Source of the DNA: Rhodobacteraceae bacterium M382
Lineage (GTDB): Bacteria > Pseudomonadota > Alphaproteobacteria > Rhodobacterales > Rhodobacteraceae
Length of the DNA: 64,000 nt
Assembly: GCA_025141015.1 (NCBI GenBank)
Contig: CP081098.1
Coordinates: 1,060,501 to 1,124,500 of the forward strand
Direction of reading: 5' to 3'
Both the position numbers and the translations under genes were made by a program. Each line of letters starts with the position of its first letter. The stretch's first letter is position 1. The notes beneath the pieces are model-generated. The model saw only the letters and a list, made by a program, of their open reading frames with translations, did no database searches and was not told the origin of the DNA. Below, in pieces: positions 8,392-18,249 of the stretch.

Positions 8392-11300
8392 ATGGTGCGT
8401 GACCTGCCCAAATCCGCAGGGGGGCTGCTGAGCTATTTTACCCGGCACCGGACAGCGGCCAATCTGTTGCTGGTGATCCTTTTGATCCTGGGCGTTGCTG
8501 CGATCCCGCGTATGCGGGCACAGTTTTTTCCCGATGTCATTGTCGATAACGTCAGGGTTTCGGTGGCCTGGGACGGTGCTGGTCCCGAAGACGTGGACCG
8601 GGCCATCGTACAGGCGCTGGAACCTGCTTTGCTGGCGGTGGATGGGGTCGAGACATCGGCCGGTATTTCCAACGAGGGTCGCGCCACCATCATTCTGGAG
8701 TTCGAACCGGACACAGACATTGAACGCGCTACGGATGAAATTCAAGATGCCGTTGATGCGGTGACGATCCTGCCCGAGGATGCCGATGACCCGGTGGTCC
8801 GGCCCAGCGTTTGGCGCGACCGGGTTACGGATGTGGTGATCACAGGGCCGGTAGATCCGGCGCAATTGGCATTGTTCGCGGATGAATTTGTTGCCCGGCT
8901 GTTCGAAGTCGGAGTCACACGGACCACGATCCGCGGATTGGCAGCACCGCAGACTTTGGTCGAGATTCCTTCTGCGAGCTTGATCGCCCATGACATTACC
9001 ATGGCTCAGATCGCCGAAGCCATCGCTGCCGAAGTCAATGCCGACCCGGCCGGCGATGTGGCGGGGGCCAATGCAAGGGTGCGCACGGGCACCGAAAAAC
9101 GCTCGGCCGAAGATGTGTCTGCCATTGTGCTGCGATCAAACCCGGATGGTTCGACGCTGACCATCGAAGATATTGCCCGGGTGAGCCGCCAGGGCGTGGA
9201 TCGAAACCGGACTTATTTTGTTGGTGAACACCCGGCGATGTCGATCCGCATTGACCGGTCCAGCTCGGGCGACGCGATCGGTGTCCAGACCCAAGTCGAA
9301 GACGTAGCTGCCGAGATGCAGCTGTCACTCCCCCAGGGGGTAACGGTCGAATTGATCCGCACCAGGGCCGCGGCCATCACCGGGCGTTTGGATATTCTGA
9401 TTGATAACGGCTTGGTCGGGCTGGCGTTGGTGGTCTGCCTGCTGTTTCTTTTTCTCAATGCCCGTATCGCGTTCTGGGTCGCGGCGGGCATTCCGGCGGC
9501 GATGTTTGCCGCTATTGCGATCATGTATGCTGCTGGTTTGACCATCAATATGGTCAGCCTGTTTGGGTTGATCATCACGTTGGGCATTGTGGTGGATGAT
9601 GCCATCGTCGTTGGGGAACATGCCGATTTCCGGGCCCGGCGCCTGGGGGAGCATCCGGTTGTAGCTTCGGAAAATGCGGCGCGGCGTATGGCTATGCCGG
9701 TGTTGGCGGCGACGGTCACCACGGTCATTGCGTTCTTTGGTCTCACGGCCATTGGGGGTCGCTTCGGAGAATTGATCCGCGACATTCCCTTTACCGTGAT
9801 TGCCGTGTTGCTGGCGTCGCTTGTCGAATGTTTCCTGATCCTTCCACATCACATGAGCCATGCAATCGCCCATTCGGCCAAGCAGCATTGGTATGACATT
9901 CCCAACCGGGTGGTAAACGCGGGGTTCCGCTGGGTGCGAGACCATCTGTTCCGTCCTTTGGTCGCCTGGGTGATCTGGGCGCGCTACGCCGTTGTCGCGG
10001 GGGCGCTGGTGATTTTGGCCAGCCAGATGGCCCTGTTCATCCAGGGTGACGTGAAATGGCGGTTCTTTAACGCCCCTGAACGCGGGTCCGTGACCGGGAA
10101 TTTCGCCATGGCCGAAGGGGCCACCCGTGAAGACACTCTGGCGATGATGCGCGAAATGCAGCGTGCGACCGAGGCGCTGGGCGACGAATACGCTGACCGC
10201 TATGGGTTGAACCCGTTGGACTATGTGATGGCGGAAATCGGCGGCAACGCCGGACGCGGCCTGTCCGGTGTGGAAGCCAAGGACAAGGACCTGTTGGGCG
10301 GCATATCGATTGAATTGATCGACGCCGATTTGCGACCGGAGTACTCCAGCTTTGCCTTTGTTGGTGAACTGCAAGACCGGGTGGTGCGTCATCCTTTGGT
10401 CGAAACCGTGTCGTTTCGCGGTTGGCGTTCAGGTCCCGGCGGAGACGCGCTGGACGTGCAATTCTTTGGTTCGGATGTGGATACGCTCAAGGCAGCGTCG
10501 GAGGATCTGAAAACCGCGTTGATCCGATACCCGGAGGTTTCGGCCGTCGAGGACACGCTGGCCTATGACAAAGAAGAACTGATCCTGGATCTGACGGCAC
10601 AGGGGCAGGCGCTGAATTTTACCATCGACAGCCTTGGGCGGGCTCTGAGGGCGCGTTTGAACGGGATCGAGGCCGCGACCTATCCCGACGGACCCCGATC
10701 CGCAACGATCCGGGTCGAACTGCCTGAGGGAGAGCTGACAGCCGATTTCCTGGAACGAACCCTGTTGCGATCCCCGCAAGGGATCTATGTGCCGCTTGCG
10801 GATATCGTGACAGTGAAACAGCGTACCGGGTTCTCGTCGGTGCGGCGCGAGAATGGTGTGCGGGTGATCTCGGTCAAAGGTGACATTTCCGAAGACGACC
10901 CGGCCCGCGCCGAAGCGATTGGTGAAGCGCTGGAGACCGAAATCCTGCCCAAGATTGCCAGCGAACGCCAGGTGGAATGGCGCCTGTCGGGGTTGAGTGA
11001 GCAAGAGGATGAATTCCTGCAGGAGGCACGGACTGGATTGATCCTGTGTTTGAGCGGCATTTACCTGGTGTTGGCCTGGGTCTTTGCCAGCTGGACCCGT
11101 CCGCTGGTGGTGATGGCGATCATCCCGTTCGGGTTGGTCGGCACGATTTGGGGGCATTACATATGGGAAGTGCCGCTGAGCATGTTCACGGTTGTCGGCC
11201 TGTTGGGCATGACCGGGATCATCATCAACGATTCCATCGTTCTGGTCACCACGATTGATGAATACACCAAGGACCGGGGCCTGTTTCCGTCGATTGTCGA

Positions 11301-11793
11301 AGCCACGGCTGACCGGTTGCGCCCGGTTCTGCTGACAACGCTGACGACGGTTCTGGGGCTGGCCCCGCTGCTGTATGAACAATCTCAGCAGGCCCAATTC
11401 CTGAAGCCCACAGTGATTACGTTGGTCTATGGACTGGGTTTTGGCATGGTTCTGGTCCTGCTGGTGGTTCCGGCGCTGGTTGCAATGCAACGAGACGTGG
11501 CCCGTCCCTTTGCCGCGCTGCGCCGGACGTTGCGCAGCGGTCGTGGACCAATTTTTCCGGTGGTGGTCTCAGGTACTCTGAGCTTCGGATGGCTGATTGC
11601 AACCTTGGGGTGGGCGATGGTTCAGGGTGGCATCCACCCGATGCTGGCCGAACACGTGCCGCCACTGGCTGACATGGCTCCGATGCGTGCCGGATTGGCT
11701 GCGTTTGTTGTTGGGATGGCTGGGATTGTAGCGGTGGTTTATCTGATGTCTGCTGCGGTTTTCGCCCGCAAGACGGCCAAAGGGCCGGTCTGA
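8392..11793 (+). CDS. RND family efflux transporter permease (AcrB/HAE1-like)
   Basis: This 1133-residue transporter has the family layout: TM1, a large periplasmic loop, TM2-7, a second loop and TM8-12. The proton-relay region GIVVDDAIVVGEH (TM4) is present and the repeat GIIINDSIVL marks the second half. It should export hydrophobic or toxic compounds by proton antiport. After the expected last helix there is an extra tail of about 85 residues with two more hydrophobic segments (GTLSFGWLIATLGWAMV and AGLAAFVVGMAGIVAVVYLM), which most homologues near 1030 residues lack. Substrate unknown. Confidence 0.93.
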   Translation: MVRDLPKSAGGLLSYFTRHRTAANLLLVILLILGVAAIPRMRAQFFPDVIVDNVRVSVAWDGAGPEDVDRAIVQALEPALLAVDGVETSAGISNEGRATIILEFEPDTDIERATDEIQDAVDAVTILPEDADDPVVRPSVWRDRVTDVVITGPVDPAQLALFADEFVARLFEVGVTRTTIRGLAAPQTLVEIPSASLIAHDITMAQIAEAIAAEVNADPAGDVAGANARVRTGTEKRSAEDVSAIVLRSNPDGSTLTIEDIARVSRQGVDRNRTYFVGEHPAMSIRIDRSSSGDAIGVQTQVEDVAAEMQLSLPQGVTVELIRTRAAAITGRLDILIDNGLVGLALVVCLLFLFLNARIAFWVAAGIPAAMFAAIAIMYAAGLTINMVSLFGLIITLGIVVDDAIVVGEHADFRARRLGEHPVVASENAARRMAMPVLAATVTTVIAFFGLTAIGGRFGELIRDIPFTVIAVLLASLVECFLILPHHMSHAIAHSAKQHWYDIPNRVVNAGFRWVRDHLFRPLVAWVIWARYAVVAGALVILASQMALFIQGDVKWRFFNAPERGSVTGNFAMAEGATREDTLAMMREMQRATEALGDEYADRYGLNPLDYVMAEIGGNAGRGLSGVEAKDKDLLGGISIELIDADLRPEYSSFAFVGELQDRVVRHPLVETVSFRGWRSGPGGDALDVQFFGSDVDTLKAASEDLKTALIRYPEVSAVEDTLAYDKEELILDLTAQGQALNFTIDSLGRALRARLNGIEAATYPDGPRSATIRVELPEGELTADFLERTLLRSPQGIYVPLADIVTVKQRTGFSSVRRENGVRVISVKGDISEDDPARAEAIGEALETEILPKIASERQVEWRLSGLSEQEDEFLQEARTGLILCLSGIYLVLAWVFASWTRPLVVMAIIPFGLVGTIWGHYIWEVPLSMFTVVGLLGMTGIIINDSIVLVTTIDEYTKDRGLFPSIVEATADRLRPVLLTTLTTVLGLAPLLYEQSQQAQFLKPTVITLVYGLGFGMVLVLLVVPALVAMQRDVARPFAALRRTLRSGRGPIFPVVVSGTLSFGWLIATLGWAMVQGGIHPMLAEHVPPLADMAPMRAGLAAFVVGMAGIVAVVYLMSAAVFARKTAKGPV

Positions 11794-11809
11794 TTTGCCT
11801 GTTTGAACC

Positions 11810-12229
11810 TCAGCCCATGTGGCGCTGAGCAAGCCGGGCAACATCGATAACCTGATCCAGCAGATCCAGACCTGCCGTTTCGAGACCGTCAACGGGGTAC
11901 CACCCGGCCTGTGCTGCGTCATCGGCGGCAACAGGTTGACCCGAGACATAGTCGCACAGCACCGCAGTCAGCAAATAATGGGCGCTAATTCCACCAGTTT
12001 CATTCCGCGCAATCACGTCGATATTGGTGAGATACTGCCGTGGCCGGGCGATGACACCCGTCTCCTCCAGCAATTCACGGGCGGCAGCCTGCAGGGCGGT
12101 CTCACCCAATTCCACGTGGCCGCCGGGAAATCCCCACATTCCGGCGCGAGGTTCCTTGCCCCGTTGCACCAGGATGACCTGCTGCTCGTGACAGACGACA
12201 GCAATGGTTCCCAATACCGGGCGGATCAT
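11810..12229 (-). CDS. Nudix hydrolase
   Basis: The 139-residue protein has a complete Nudix box: GGHVELGE, seven residues, then RELLEETGV (about residues 36-58), preceded by GFP. Such enzymes cleave nucleoside diphosphates linked to another group, with magnesium, in the cytoplasm; the substrate is unknown. Its ATG overlaps the stop of the upstream DsbD-like gene by four bases. It converges with the efflux permease, with only 16 bases between the stops. Confidence 0.9.
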   Translation of the reverse strand: MIRPVLGTIAVVCHEQQVILVQRGKEPRAGMWGFPGGHVELGETALQAAARELLEETGVIARPRQYLTNIDVIARNETGGISAHYLLTAVLCDYVSGQPVAADDAAQAGWYPVDGLETAGLDLLDQVIDVARLAQRHMG

Positions 12230-13035
12230 CCGGGAGTGCAGCCCTGAATGTCGACGGCGTGGTTGCGTCCCAGAACGGTGATGCGAATCTGAGACCGGTC
12301 CAGCGCATAGGGTTCGCCGCTGGAATGAATCAGCTCGGTGGTGGCGACCAAGGTATTGCCGTGACGTTCGGACGCTGTGTGCGAGGCCCAGATGTCTGGG
12401 CTTCCGGGTTCGATTACAGCCACTTCGGTGCCACCTGTCGATGGCATGGAAATGCGGGCTTCGACCTGCATCCCGTTACGGGTCGGTTTCAGACGACATG
12501 TTGCAGCGGTCACGCCTGCCTCTGCAGAAGAATACGGGCGCGCCGCCAATGCTGCCAGGATGGATGGATTGCGATCGGCGTCCAGATCCAGGGTATGATC
12601 AAATTTCAATTCCGACGGGACACAGACGTCTTTGCAGATCCCCAACTCCATTCGACCCTTTAGCCGGATTGGTCGACCTGTGGTGTCGGGTGTGATCTCG
12701 ATTGGCAGGGTCAACTGATCGACATAGCCGATGGTTTGCATCCCAGACGTTGAAAACACCTGTGGTGTCGGCCACGTGATCGCAATATTTCCCAAATTGC
12801 GCGACCCACGCCAGGAAAAACTGGGTGGGATTCCGGCATCACCGGGCGAACGCCAATACGTCTTCCAGCCATCGGCCAAGGTCAGGCGCAAAGCGGCGCG
12901 ATAGGTGCCGGATTGGGTTGCCCCACCATCCAGCACTTCGATCTTGACCAGGTCATCCAGCGGTCCGGCAATGGCAGCCGGCGCACAAAACGCCATCAGA
13001 CAGGCAGCAAGCGATATCTTCGGTGCAAAACTCAT
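12226..13035 (-). CDS. Secreted orphan DsbD N-terminal-domain protein
   Basis: The 269-residue product begins with a signal peptide (cleavage near APAAIAG). The body matches the N-terminal immunoglobulin-like domain of DsbD-type thiol reductases, with GWKTYWRSPGDAG and the redox pair in LGICKDVCVP (two cysteines three residues apart). The transmembrane and thioredoxin domains of full DsbD are absent, so this is a stand-alone periplasmic domain that may pass electrons to another protein. Its electron source is not evident in the window. Divergent from yqgE, with 192 bases between starts. Confidence 0.85.
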   Translation of the reverse strand: MSFAPKISLAACLMAFCAPAAIAGPLDDLVKIEVLDGGATQSGTYRAALRLTLADGWKTYWRSPGDAGIPPSFSWRGSRNLGNIAITWPTPQVFSTSGMQTIGYVDQLTLPIEITPDTTGRPIRLKGRMELGICKDVCVPSELKFDHTLDLDADRNPSILAALAARPYSSAEAGVTAATCRLKPTRNGMQVEARISMPSTGGTEVAVIEPGSPDIWASHTASERHGNTLVATTELIHSSGEPYALDRSQIRITVLGRNHAVDIQGCTPG

Positions 13036-13227
13036 GCGACATACATGCGCATTGGAGAATGAAATGCCAAGTCACGTTATGGTTAGGGCCTGCGCGAGGG
13101 AAATGTTTCGACGCATCAGCATACGGGCTCTTGATTGCGACGGTTTGGGGCGTCATTGTTGAATAGTGACAAGCAGTTGCCAGACTCGGCGCTGATTGAT
13201 CAAGCAACAACCCGCAGGCGGAACCAG

Positions 13228-13785
13228 ATGGATCTGACAGGCAAACTTTTGATTGCGATGCCCGGCATGGGTGACATGAGGTTCGAACATACGGTGATCT
13301 ACCTGTGTTCTCACTCAGAAGACGGTGCAATGGGGCTGATCGTCAACAAGGCAGCTGTGGATGTGCGGCTGGCCGAATTGCTCAAACAGCTGGAAATCAA
13401 ACCCGAATCCGAAGAGCGGGCCAACCTGCCGATCCATTTCGGGGGACCGGTCGAAACCGCGCGCGGGTTTGTTCTGCACACGGCAGATTACGATGCCAGC
13501 CTGCATTCAATGCATGTGGACGAAGCTTTTTCAATGACTGCGACGCTGGATATTCTCGAAGATATCGCAGCCGGTCGTGGCCCGCGCAAAGTATTGATGA
13601 TGCTTGGGTATGCAGGGTGGGGGCCGGGGCAGCTCGAAGACGAGATTGCCAAGAATGGCTGGCTGACGACGGATGCCTCCCAAGATCTGGTTTTTGATGT
13701 GGATGACAACACCAAATGGGAAGCCGCGCTGCAATCCCTGGGGGTCGACCCGCTCAGCCTGTCGGGCAGCGCGGGCCACGCCTGA
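13228..13785 (+). CDS. yqgE: YqgE/AlgH family protein
   Basis: A 185-residue member of the conserved YqgE/AlgH family (UPF0301), recognised by [34 protein letters not shown] and [12 protein letters not shown]. No enzymatic activity is established for the family. The ATG at 13228 gives the standard family start; an open frame extends upstream without homology. Confidence 0.92.
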   Translation: MDLTGKLLIAMPGMGDMRFEHTVIYLCSHSEDGAMGLIVNKAAVDVRLAELLKQLEIKPESEERANLPIHFGGPVETARGFVLHTADYDASLHSMHVDEAFSMTATLDILEDIAAGRGPRKVLMMLGYAGWGPGQLEDEIAKNGWLTTDASQDLVFDVDDNTKWEAALQSLGVDPLSLSGSAGHA

Positions 13786-13832
13786 TCTGAATTTGCACAG
13801 ATCGCCGCAAGAAAGCTGACGTTTGCGCCGGT

Positions 13833-14783
13833 TCAATCCCGTGGTGCGGCCGCGCGGCGCAGCCTGTCATTGATCGCGACGCCCAGCCCACGGTCGGGAA
13901 TAGGTGCGACTGCGATCGGTTTGCCCATGCCATCCAGCCGGTGCAGATGCCCGAACAGATTGGCCGCAGCTTCCAGCAAATCGCCAGCAGCAGACAAGTT
14001 CAGATCGCATATGCCAGGACCAAATCCCAAAAACAGCTCTCCGGGTTTAGGAGTTTGGGCGTACAGTCGCACGGATGCTGTCGGCGCGTAATGGGACAGC
14101 AATTGTCCCGGTGCTGTCAGTGGATCTCCAGCATCATGCGCCACCAGCTTTCGCCCCAGGGCAGCCTCTATTGCCTCGGCGGGCACTCCGCCAGGGCGCA
14201 ACAACATCGGATTGTCCCCAGCCAGCCCGATGATCGTGGATTCCAATCCGACAGAGCAGGGCCCGTCATCCACAATGGCAGCGATCCGGCCGCTAAGCCC
14301 GTCCGCAACATGCTGTGCGGTTGTCGGGCTGATCTTGCCGGATGGATTGGCGGATGGAGCAGCCACCGGTCCGCCGACCTTGTCCAACAGGCGTTGGGCT
14401 GTTGGATGCGCGGGCACCCGAACGGCCAGTGTTGGCAATCCGGCTGTCACCAGTTCGGACACCCCGTGACCAGGGCGTAGCGGTAGAACCAGCGTCATCG
14501 GTCCGGGCCAAAAGGCGCTGGCCAGCATGTCGGCCCAATCGTTCCATTGGACCAGTTGCTGGGCTGCAGCGACCGAAGCGACATGTGCAATCAATGGGTT
14601 GAAGCTGGGTCGCCCCTTGGCGGCATAGATGGCAGCAACCGCCTCTCCCAGTCGTGCATCCCCCCCCAGCCCGTAAACGGTTTCGGTCGCAAACGCGACC
14701 AAACGCCCGGCGCGCAACAGGGCTGCGGCCTGGTCCAGGTCGGCCTCGGACGGGCCAAAAGTGACGGTACGTTCTGGGTTCAT
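13833..14783 (-). CDS. L-threonylcarbamoyladenylate synthase (Sua5 type)
   Basis: The 316-residue protein makes threonylcarbamoyl-AMP for t6A modification of tRNAs. It has the YrdC-fold motifs TETVYGLGGDA, AAKGRPSFNPLIAHV and APSANPSGKISPTTAQHV, plus a C-terminal Sua5 domain after the linker around LLSHYAPTASVRLY, so it is the longer Sua5 form rather than TsaC. Two in-frame ATGs are possible (14783 and 14813) and neither has a strong ribosome site; the shorter is used because the conserved region begins soon after. Confidence 0.92.
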   Translation of the reverse strand: MNPERTVTFGPSEADLDQAAALLRAGRLVAFATETVYGLGGDARLGEAVAAIYAAKGRPSFNPLIAHVASVAAAQQLVQWNDWADMLASAFWPGPMTLVLPLRPGHGVSELVTAGLPTLAVRVPAHPTAQRLLDKVGGPVAAPSANPSGKISPTTAQHVADGLSGRIAAIVDDGPCSVGLESTIIGLAGDNPMLLRPGGVPAEAIEAALGRKLVAHDAGDPLTAPGQLLSHYAPTASVRLYAQTPKPGELFLGFGPGICDLNLSAAGDLLEAAANLFGHLHRLDGMGKPIAVAPIPDRGLGVAINDRLRRAAAPRD

Positions 14784-14949
14784 GGCATGACGCGGCGTTT
14801 TGGTTGCTTGCATGGGGCGTGTCTTTAGGTAAGACGTCCAAGCCCACTTGATTACCGGTGCGCGGTGGAAATTCCAACCCCATCTGTGCCCTGACACGAT
14901 CTGTGCCCTGACCTGCAACTCGGTTGCCAAGCCTGCAAAGAGGACGCCC

Positions 14950-16653
14950 ATGACCTATCGCGCCCCCGTCTCCGATTATCAATTCCTGCTGAACCATGTG
15001 GTCGGGTACGATCAGGTGTCCGCAACCGATCGGTTTGGAGAAGCTTCGGATGATCTGGTCAGCGCAATCCTTGCCGAAGCGGGCAAGATGACCGAAGAGA
15101 TCATGGCCCCCCTGCAACGGGGCGGTGACCTGGAACCGGCCATCTTGGAAAATGGCGTGGTGCGGACTTCTCCGGGTTTCGCCGATGGTTGGAAGCAGAT
15201 TGCCGACGGGGGGTGGATCGGAATGAGCGCCCCGGTGGAGCACGGCGGCATGGGGTTGCCGATGACCCTGACCACATCTGTCAATGAAATGATGTCGGCT
15301 GCCTGTCTGTCGTTGCAACTGGCCCCCCTGATGAGCCAGGGCCAGATCGAAGCACTGGAACATCACGCCAGCGACGCGCTCAAGGACTTGTACCTTCCGA
15401 AACTGATTTCGGGGGAATGGGCCGGAACAATGAACCTGACGGAGCCCCAGGCCGGATCGGATGTCGGCGCGCTAAACTCAAAGGCAACGGACAACGGCGA
15501 CGGAACCTATGCGGTGACCGGGCAAAAGATCTTTATCAGCTGGGGCGACAACGACATTACCGAAAATGTGTGCCATCTGGTCCTGGCGCGGCTGCCCGAC
15601 GGGGTTCCGGGGACCAAGGGAATCAGCCTGTTTCTGGTGCCGAAACACATCCCCGACGATGACGGTGCTCCCGGCGTGGCCAACAGTCTCAAGGTCGTGA
15701 GCCTGGAACACAAGATGGGCCTGCATGGCTCGCCCACCTGCGTGATGCAGTTCGACGGGGCCAAGGGGTGGCTTGTGGGCAAGGAACACGGCGGCATGGC
15801 CGCGATGTTCACAATGATGAACAACGCCCGTCTGGGTGTCGGCGGTCAGGGTGTTGGTGTGGGCGAAGGTGCTTATCAGCACGCGCTGGCCTATGCGCTC
15901 GAACGCAAACAGGGCAAGACACCCTCGGGCACCATTGTCGATCACGCCGATGTGCGTCGGATGCTGATGGAGATGAAGGCGGATCTGTTTGCCGCGCGTG
16001 CCATCCTGTTGGCCTGTTCTGTGGCGATCGACATGCAGACCGCCACTGGCAATGCCGAATGGTCCGCCCGCGCAGCTTTTCTGACACCGATCGCCAAGGC
16101 GTTTTGCACGGATACGGGCATCCGCATTGCGGAAACCGGGGTTCAGGTGCACGGCGGCATGGGCTTTATCGAGGAAACCGGGGCGGCGCAGTATTACCGT
16201 GATGCCCGCGTGACTGCGATCTACGAAGGTACCAATGGCATCCAATCCATGGATCTGGTGGCACGCAAGATGATGGATGGCGGCGACATGGCGCACGCTC
16301 TGATTGATGAGATCGAGCATCAGGCCGAGCGCGCCCGAACCACCCATCCGAACATGGCTGAAAGCGTCTGGCAGGCATGCGAAAGCCTGCGCGAAGCCAC
16401 CGAGTGGGTGACGGAGCAGACCGACATGCAGGACCGTTTTGCCGGGTCTGTGCCATATCTCAAGGCGTTTGCCCGGGTGTTGGGCGGCCATTATCACCTG
16501 ACTGCTGCCATGGCAGATCTGGGCGGGCCGCGCGAAAAGCTGGCGCGGTTTTATATCAACAGGATGCTGCCCGAACATACGGCGCTGCTGGCTGCCGCGA
16601 CCGAAGGGGCTGCGACGACCTTTGCCCTGACCCTTGATGAACTGGCGGGTTGA
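14950..16653 (+). CDS. Acyl-CoA dehydrogenase with C-terminal extension (DmdC-like possible)
   Basis: The 567-residue flavoprotein has the N-terminal, middle (MNLTEPQAGSDVGAL) and C-terminal domains of acyl-CoA dehydrogenases, with QVHGGMGFIEETGAAQYYRDARVTAIYEGTNGIQS before a further helical extension of about 130 residues. It oxidises an acyl-CoA to the enoyl-CoA and passes electrons to ETF, linking it to the ETF-QO gene at 29990. The long form includes methylthiopropionyl-CoA dehydrogenase (DmdC) of marine roseobacters; sequence alone does not fix the substrate. Start ATG 14950 (MTYRAPVSDYQFLL) matches the family start. The MBL gene follows after three bases. Confidence 0.93.
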   Translation: MTYRAPVSDYQFLLNHVVGYDQVSATDRFGEASDDLVSAILAEAGKMTEEIMAPLQRGGDLEPAILENGVVRTSPGFADGWKQIADGGWIGMSAPVEHGGMGLPMTLTTSVNEMMSAACLSLQLAPLMSQGQIEALEHHASDALKDLYLPKLISGEWAGTMNLTEPQAGSDVGALNSKATDNGDGTYAVTGQKIFISWGDNDITENVCHLVLARLPDGVPGTKGISLFLVPKHIPDDDGAPGVANSLKVVSLEHKMGLHGSPTCVMQFDGAKGWLVGKEHGGMAAMFTMMNNARLGVGGQGVGVGEGAYQHALAYALERKQGKTPSGTIVDHADVRRMLMEMKADLFAARAILLACSVAIDMQTATGNAEWSARAAFLTPIAKAFCTDTGIRIAETGVQVHGGMGFIEETGAAQYYRDARVTAIYEGTNGIQSMDLVARKMMDGGDMAHALIDEIEHQAERARTTHPNMAESVWQACESLREATEWVTEQTDMQDRFAGSVPYLKAFARVLGGHYHLTAAMADLGGPREKLARFYINRMLPEHTALLAAATEGAATTFALTLDELAG

Positions 16654-16656
16654 TTC

Positions 16657-17700
16657 GTGACCAGCGTTCCCGAAGTTTCCGTTCGCACCCCCTGGGCAAC
16701 CCCGCCTGCTCAGGGCGAGGCTATCGAAGTCGCCGAAGGCGTGTTGTGGATGCGTCAGCCGCTCCCGATGAAGCTGGACCATGTCAATGTCTATGCATTG
16801 GATGATGGTGATGGCTGGACCATTGTCGACACCGGGTTTTCCACCCGAAAATCCCGGGCGATCTGGGAAGAGCTGATGGCAGGCCCGCTCAAGGGCAAGC
16901 CGATCAAACGGGTTGTGGCGACCCATCACCACCCTGACCACATCGGGTTGGCAGGTTGGTTTCAATCCGAACATGGCTGCGAATTGGTCACTACCCGCAC
17001 CGCTTGGCTTTTCTCGCGGATGCTGACGCTGGATGTGCAGGAGGAATGGCCGGCCGAGACATTGGCCTATTACCGCAGTGCGGGCATGGATCACGAGATT
17101 TATGAGGCACGCGCCAAGGATCGGCCGTTCAATTTTGCGGATACGGTCTATCCCATGCCGCTGGGGTTCACCCGGATCAAACAGGGCGACGTGTTCCGCA
17201 TGGGTGGGCGTGACTGGGACGTGCATATCGGCAATGGCCACGCCCCCGAACACGCCACATTCTGGAGCCGAGATGACAATCTGGTGATCACCGGCGATCA
17301 GATCCTGAGCTCCATCAGCCCCAATATCGGTGTCTATGCGACCGAGCCGATGGCCGATCCACTTGCCGATTGGCTGGAGGCCTGTGAACGTCTGATCCAT
17401 CTGGCGCGCCCGGATCACCTGGCTTTGGGGGGGCACAAGCTGCCGTTCATGCGGTTGCCGCTGCGGATGCGCCAGCTGATCGACAATCACCACGGGGCGC
17501 TGGAACGGTTGCTGGATCACCTGGACAAACCCCAAACCGCCGCGGAGTGCTTCTCACCTCTGTTCAAGCGCAAGATCGGTACCGGTGAATACGGGCTTGC
17601 CTTGGTCGAGTCGGTGGCCCATGTAAATCATCTGTACTGTATCGGTCAGGTGACCCGCACCAAACGCGAAGACGGGGCCTGGCTGTATCAGCGCAAGTGA
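16657..17700 (+). CDS. MBL-fold metallo-hydrolase
   Basis: The 347-residue protein carries the metallo-beta-lactamase signature THHHPDHIGLAGW (about residue 90), the metal ligands GNGHAPEH and GDQILSS, and LGGHKLP. A C-terminal winged-helix-like tail follows, as in LACTB2-type proteins. It hydrolyses an unknown substrate in the cytoplasm. GTG at 16657 is used as start, three bases after the acyl-CoA dehydrogenase stop, so the two genes are probably co-transcribed; a link to thioester metabolism is inference. Confidence 0.87.
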   Translation: MTSVPEVSVRTPWATPPAQGEAIEVAEGVLWMRQPLPMKLDHVNVYALDDGDGWTIVDTGFSTRKSRAIWEELMAGPLKGKPIKRVVATHHHPDHIGLAGWFQSEHGCELVTTRTAWLFSRMLTLDVQEEWPAETLAYYRSAGMDHEIYEARAKDRPFNFADTVYPMPLGFTRIKQGDVFRMGGRDWDVHIGNGHAPEHATFWSRDDNLVITGDQILSSISPNIGVYATEPMADPLADWLEACERLIHLARPDHLALGGHKLPFMRLPLRMRQLIDNHHGALERLLDHLDKPQTAAECFSPLFKRKIGTGEYGLALVESVAHVNHLYCIGQVTRTKREDGAWLYQRK

Positions 17701-17724
17701 GGCGCAATTAGGGGAGTAGCGGCC

Positions 17725-18177
17725 ATGGACAACGAAATCTCAACCTCGGCAGAGGCGCTGGAAGCAGCCATTCTGCCCTGTGTGCACGAAGTTCACGCCG
17801 ACCCCGAAGCCTGTGCCGGGTTGAAAAATGTTCCCGAACAGATGGCACAACCCGCTGATCACAAAAGCCCGTCGCGATGGGCCTATGAACGTCTGATCCT
17901 GTATATCCGCAATTTCGAAGAGCAACTGGATGGCGAACACGAGGTTGCCATGGGGTTTGTCGGTGGCAACACCGGAGTGCTGCGGATCGAAGGGCTGGGG
18001 TACTACGACCCGGATATCATTACGTTCTATGGTTCGGATGATCATGGCGCGCGTACCCAATTGGTTCAGCACGTCAGCCAACTGAATGTGATGTTGCGGG
18101 CCTTGCCGCGACCCAGCCAGGCAGCACCAGCCCGCCGGATCGGGTTTCGTCTGGCCTCGGATCTTGGGGACGGCTGA
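17725..18177 (+). CDS. Conserved hypothetical protein (possibly DUF6173)
   Basis: A 150-residue soluble protein with no signal peptide. The central part (SRWAYERLILYIRNFEEQLDGEHEVAMGF, FYGSDDHGARTQLVQHVSQLNVMLRALPR) looks like a compact alpha/beta domain, resembling a small alphaproteobacterial family I tentatively associate with DUF6173. No catalytic motif is seen. A GGGGAG ribosome site precedes the ATG. It follows the MBL gene by 24 bases and may share its transcript. Confidence 0.75.
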   Translation: MDNEISTSAEALEAAILPCVHEVHADPEACAGLKNVPEQMAQPADHKSPSRWAYERLILYIRNFEEQLDGEHEVAMGFVGGNTGVLRIEGLGYYDPDIITFYGSDDHGARTQLVQHVSQLNVMLRALPRPSQAAPARRIGFRLASDLGDG

Positions 18178-18249
18178 GAGCGGTTCTTTCCGGTTCATTA
18201 ACGAGCCGGGCCAAACATACTCTTGTCTCTCGGCGCGTGGTCGCGTTCT

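Noticed and set aside
8392-11793. Several long minus-strand frames antisense to the RND permease
   Set aside because: High-GC coding DNA commonly leaves open antisense frames; their products are low-complexity with no domain.
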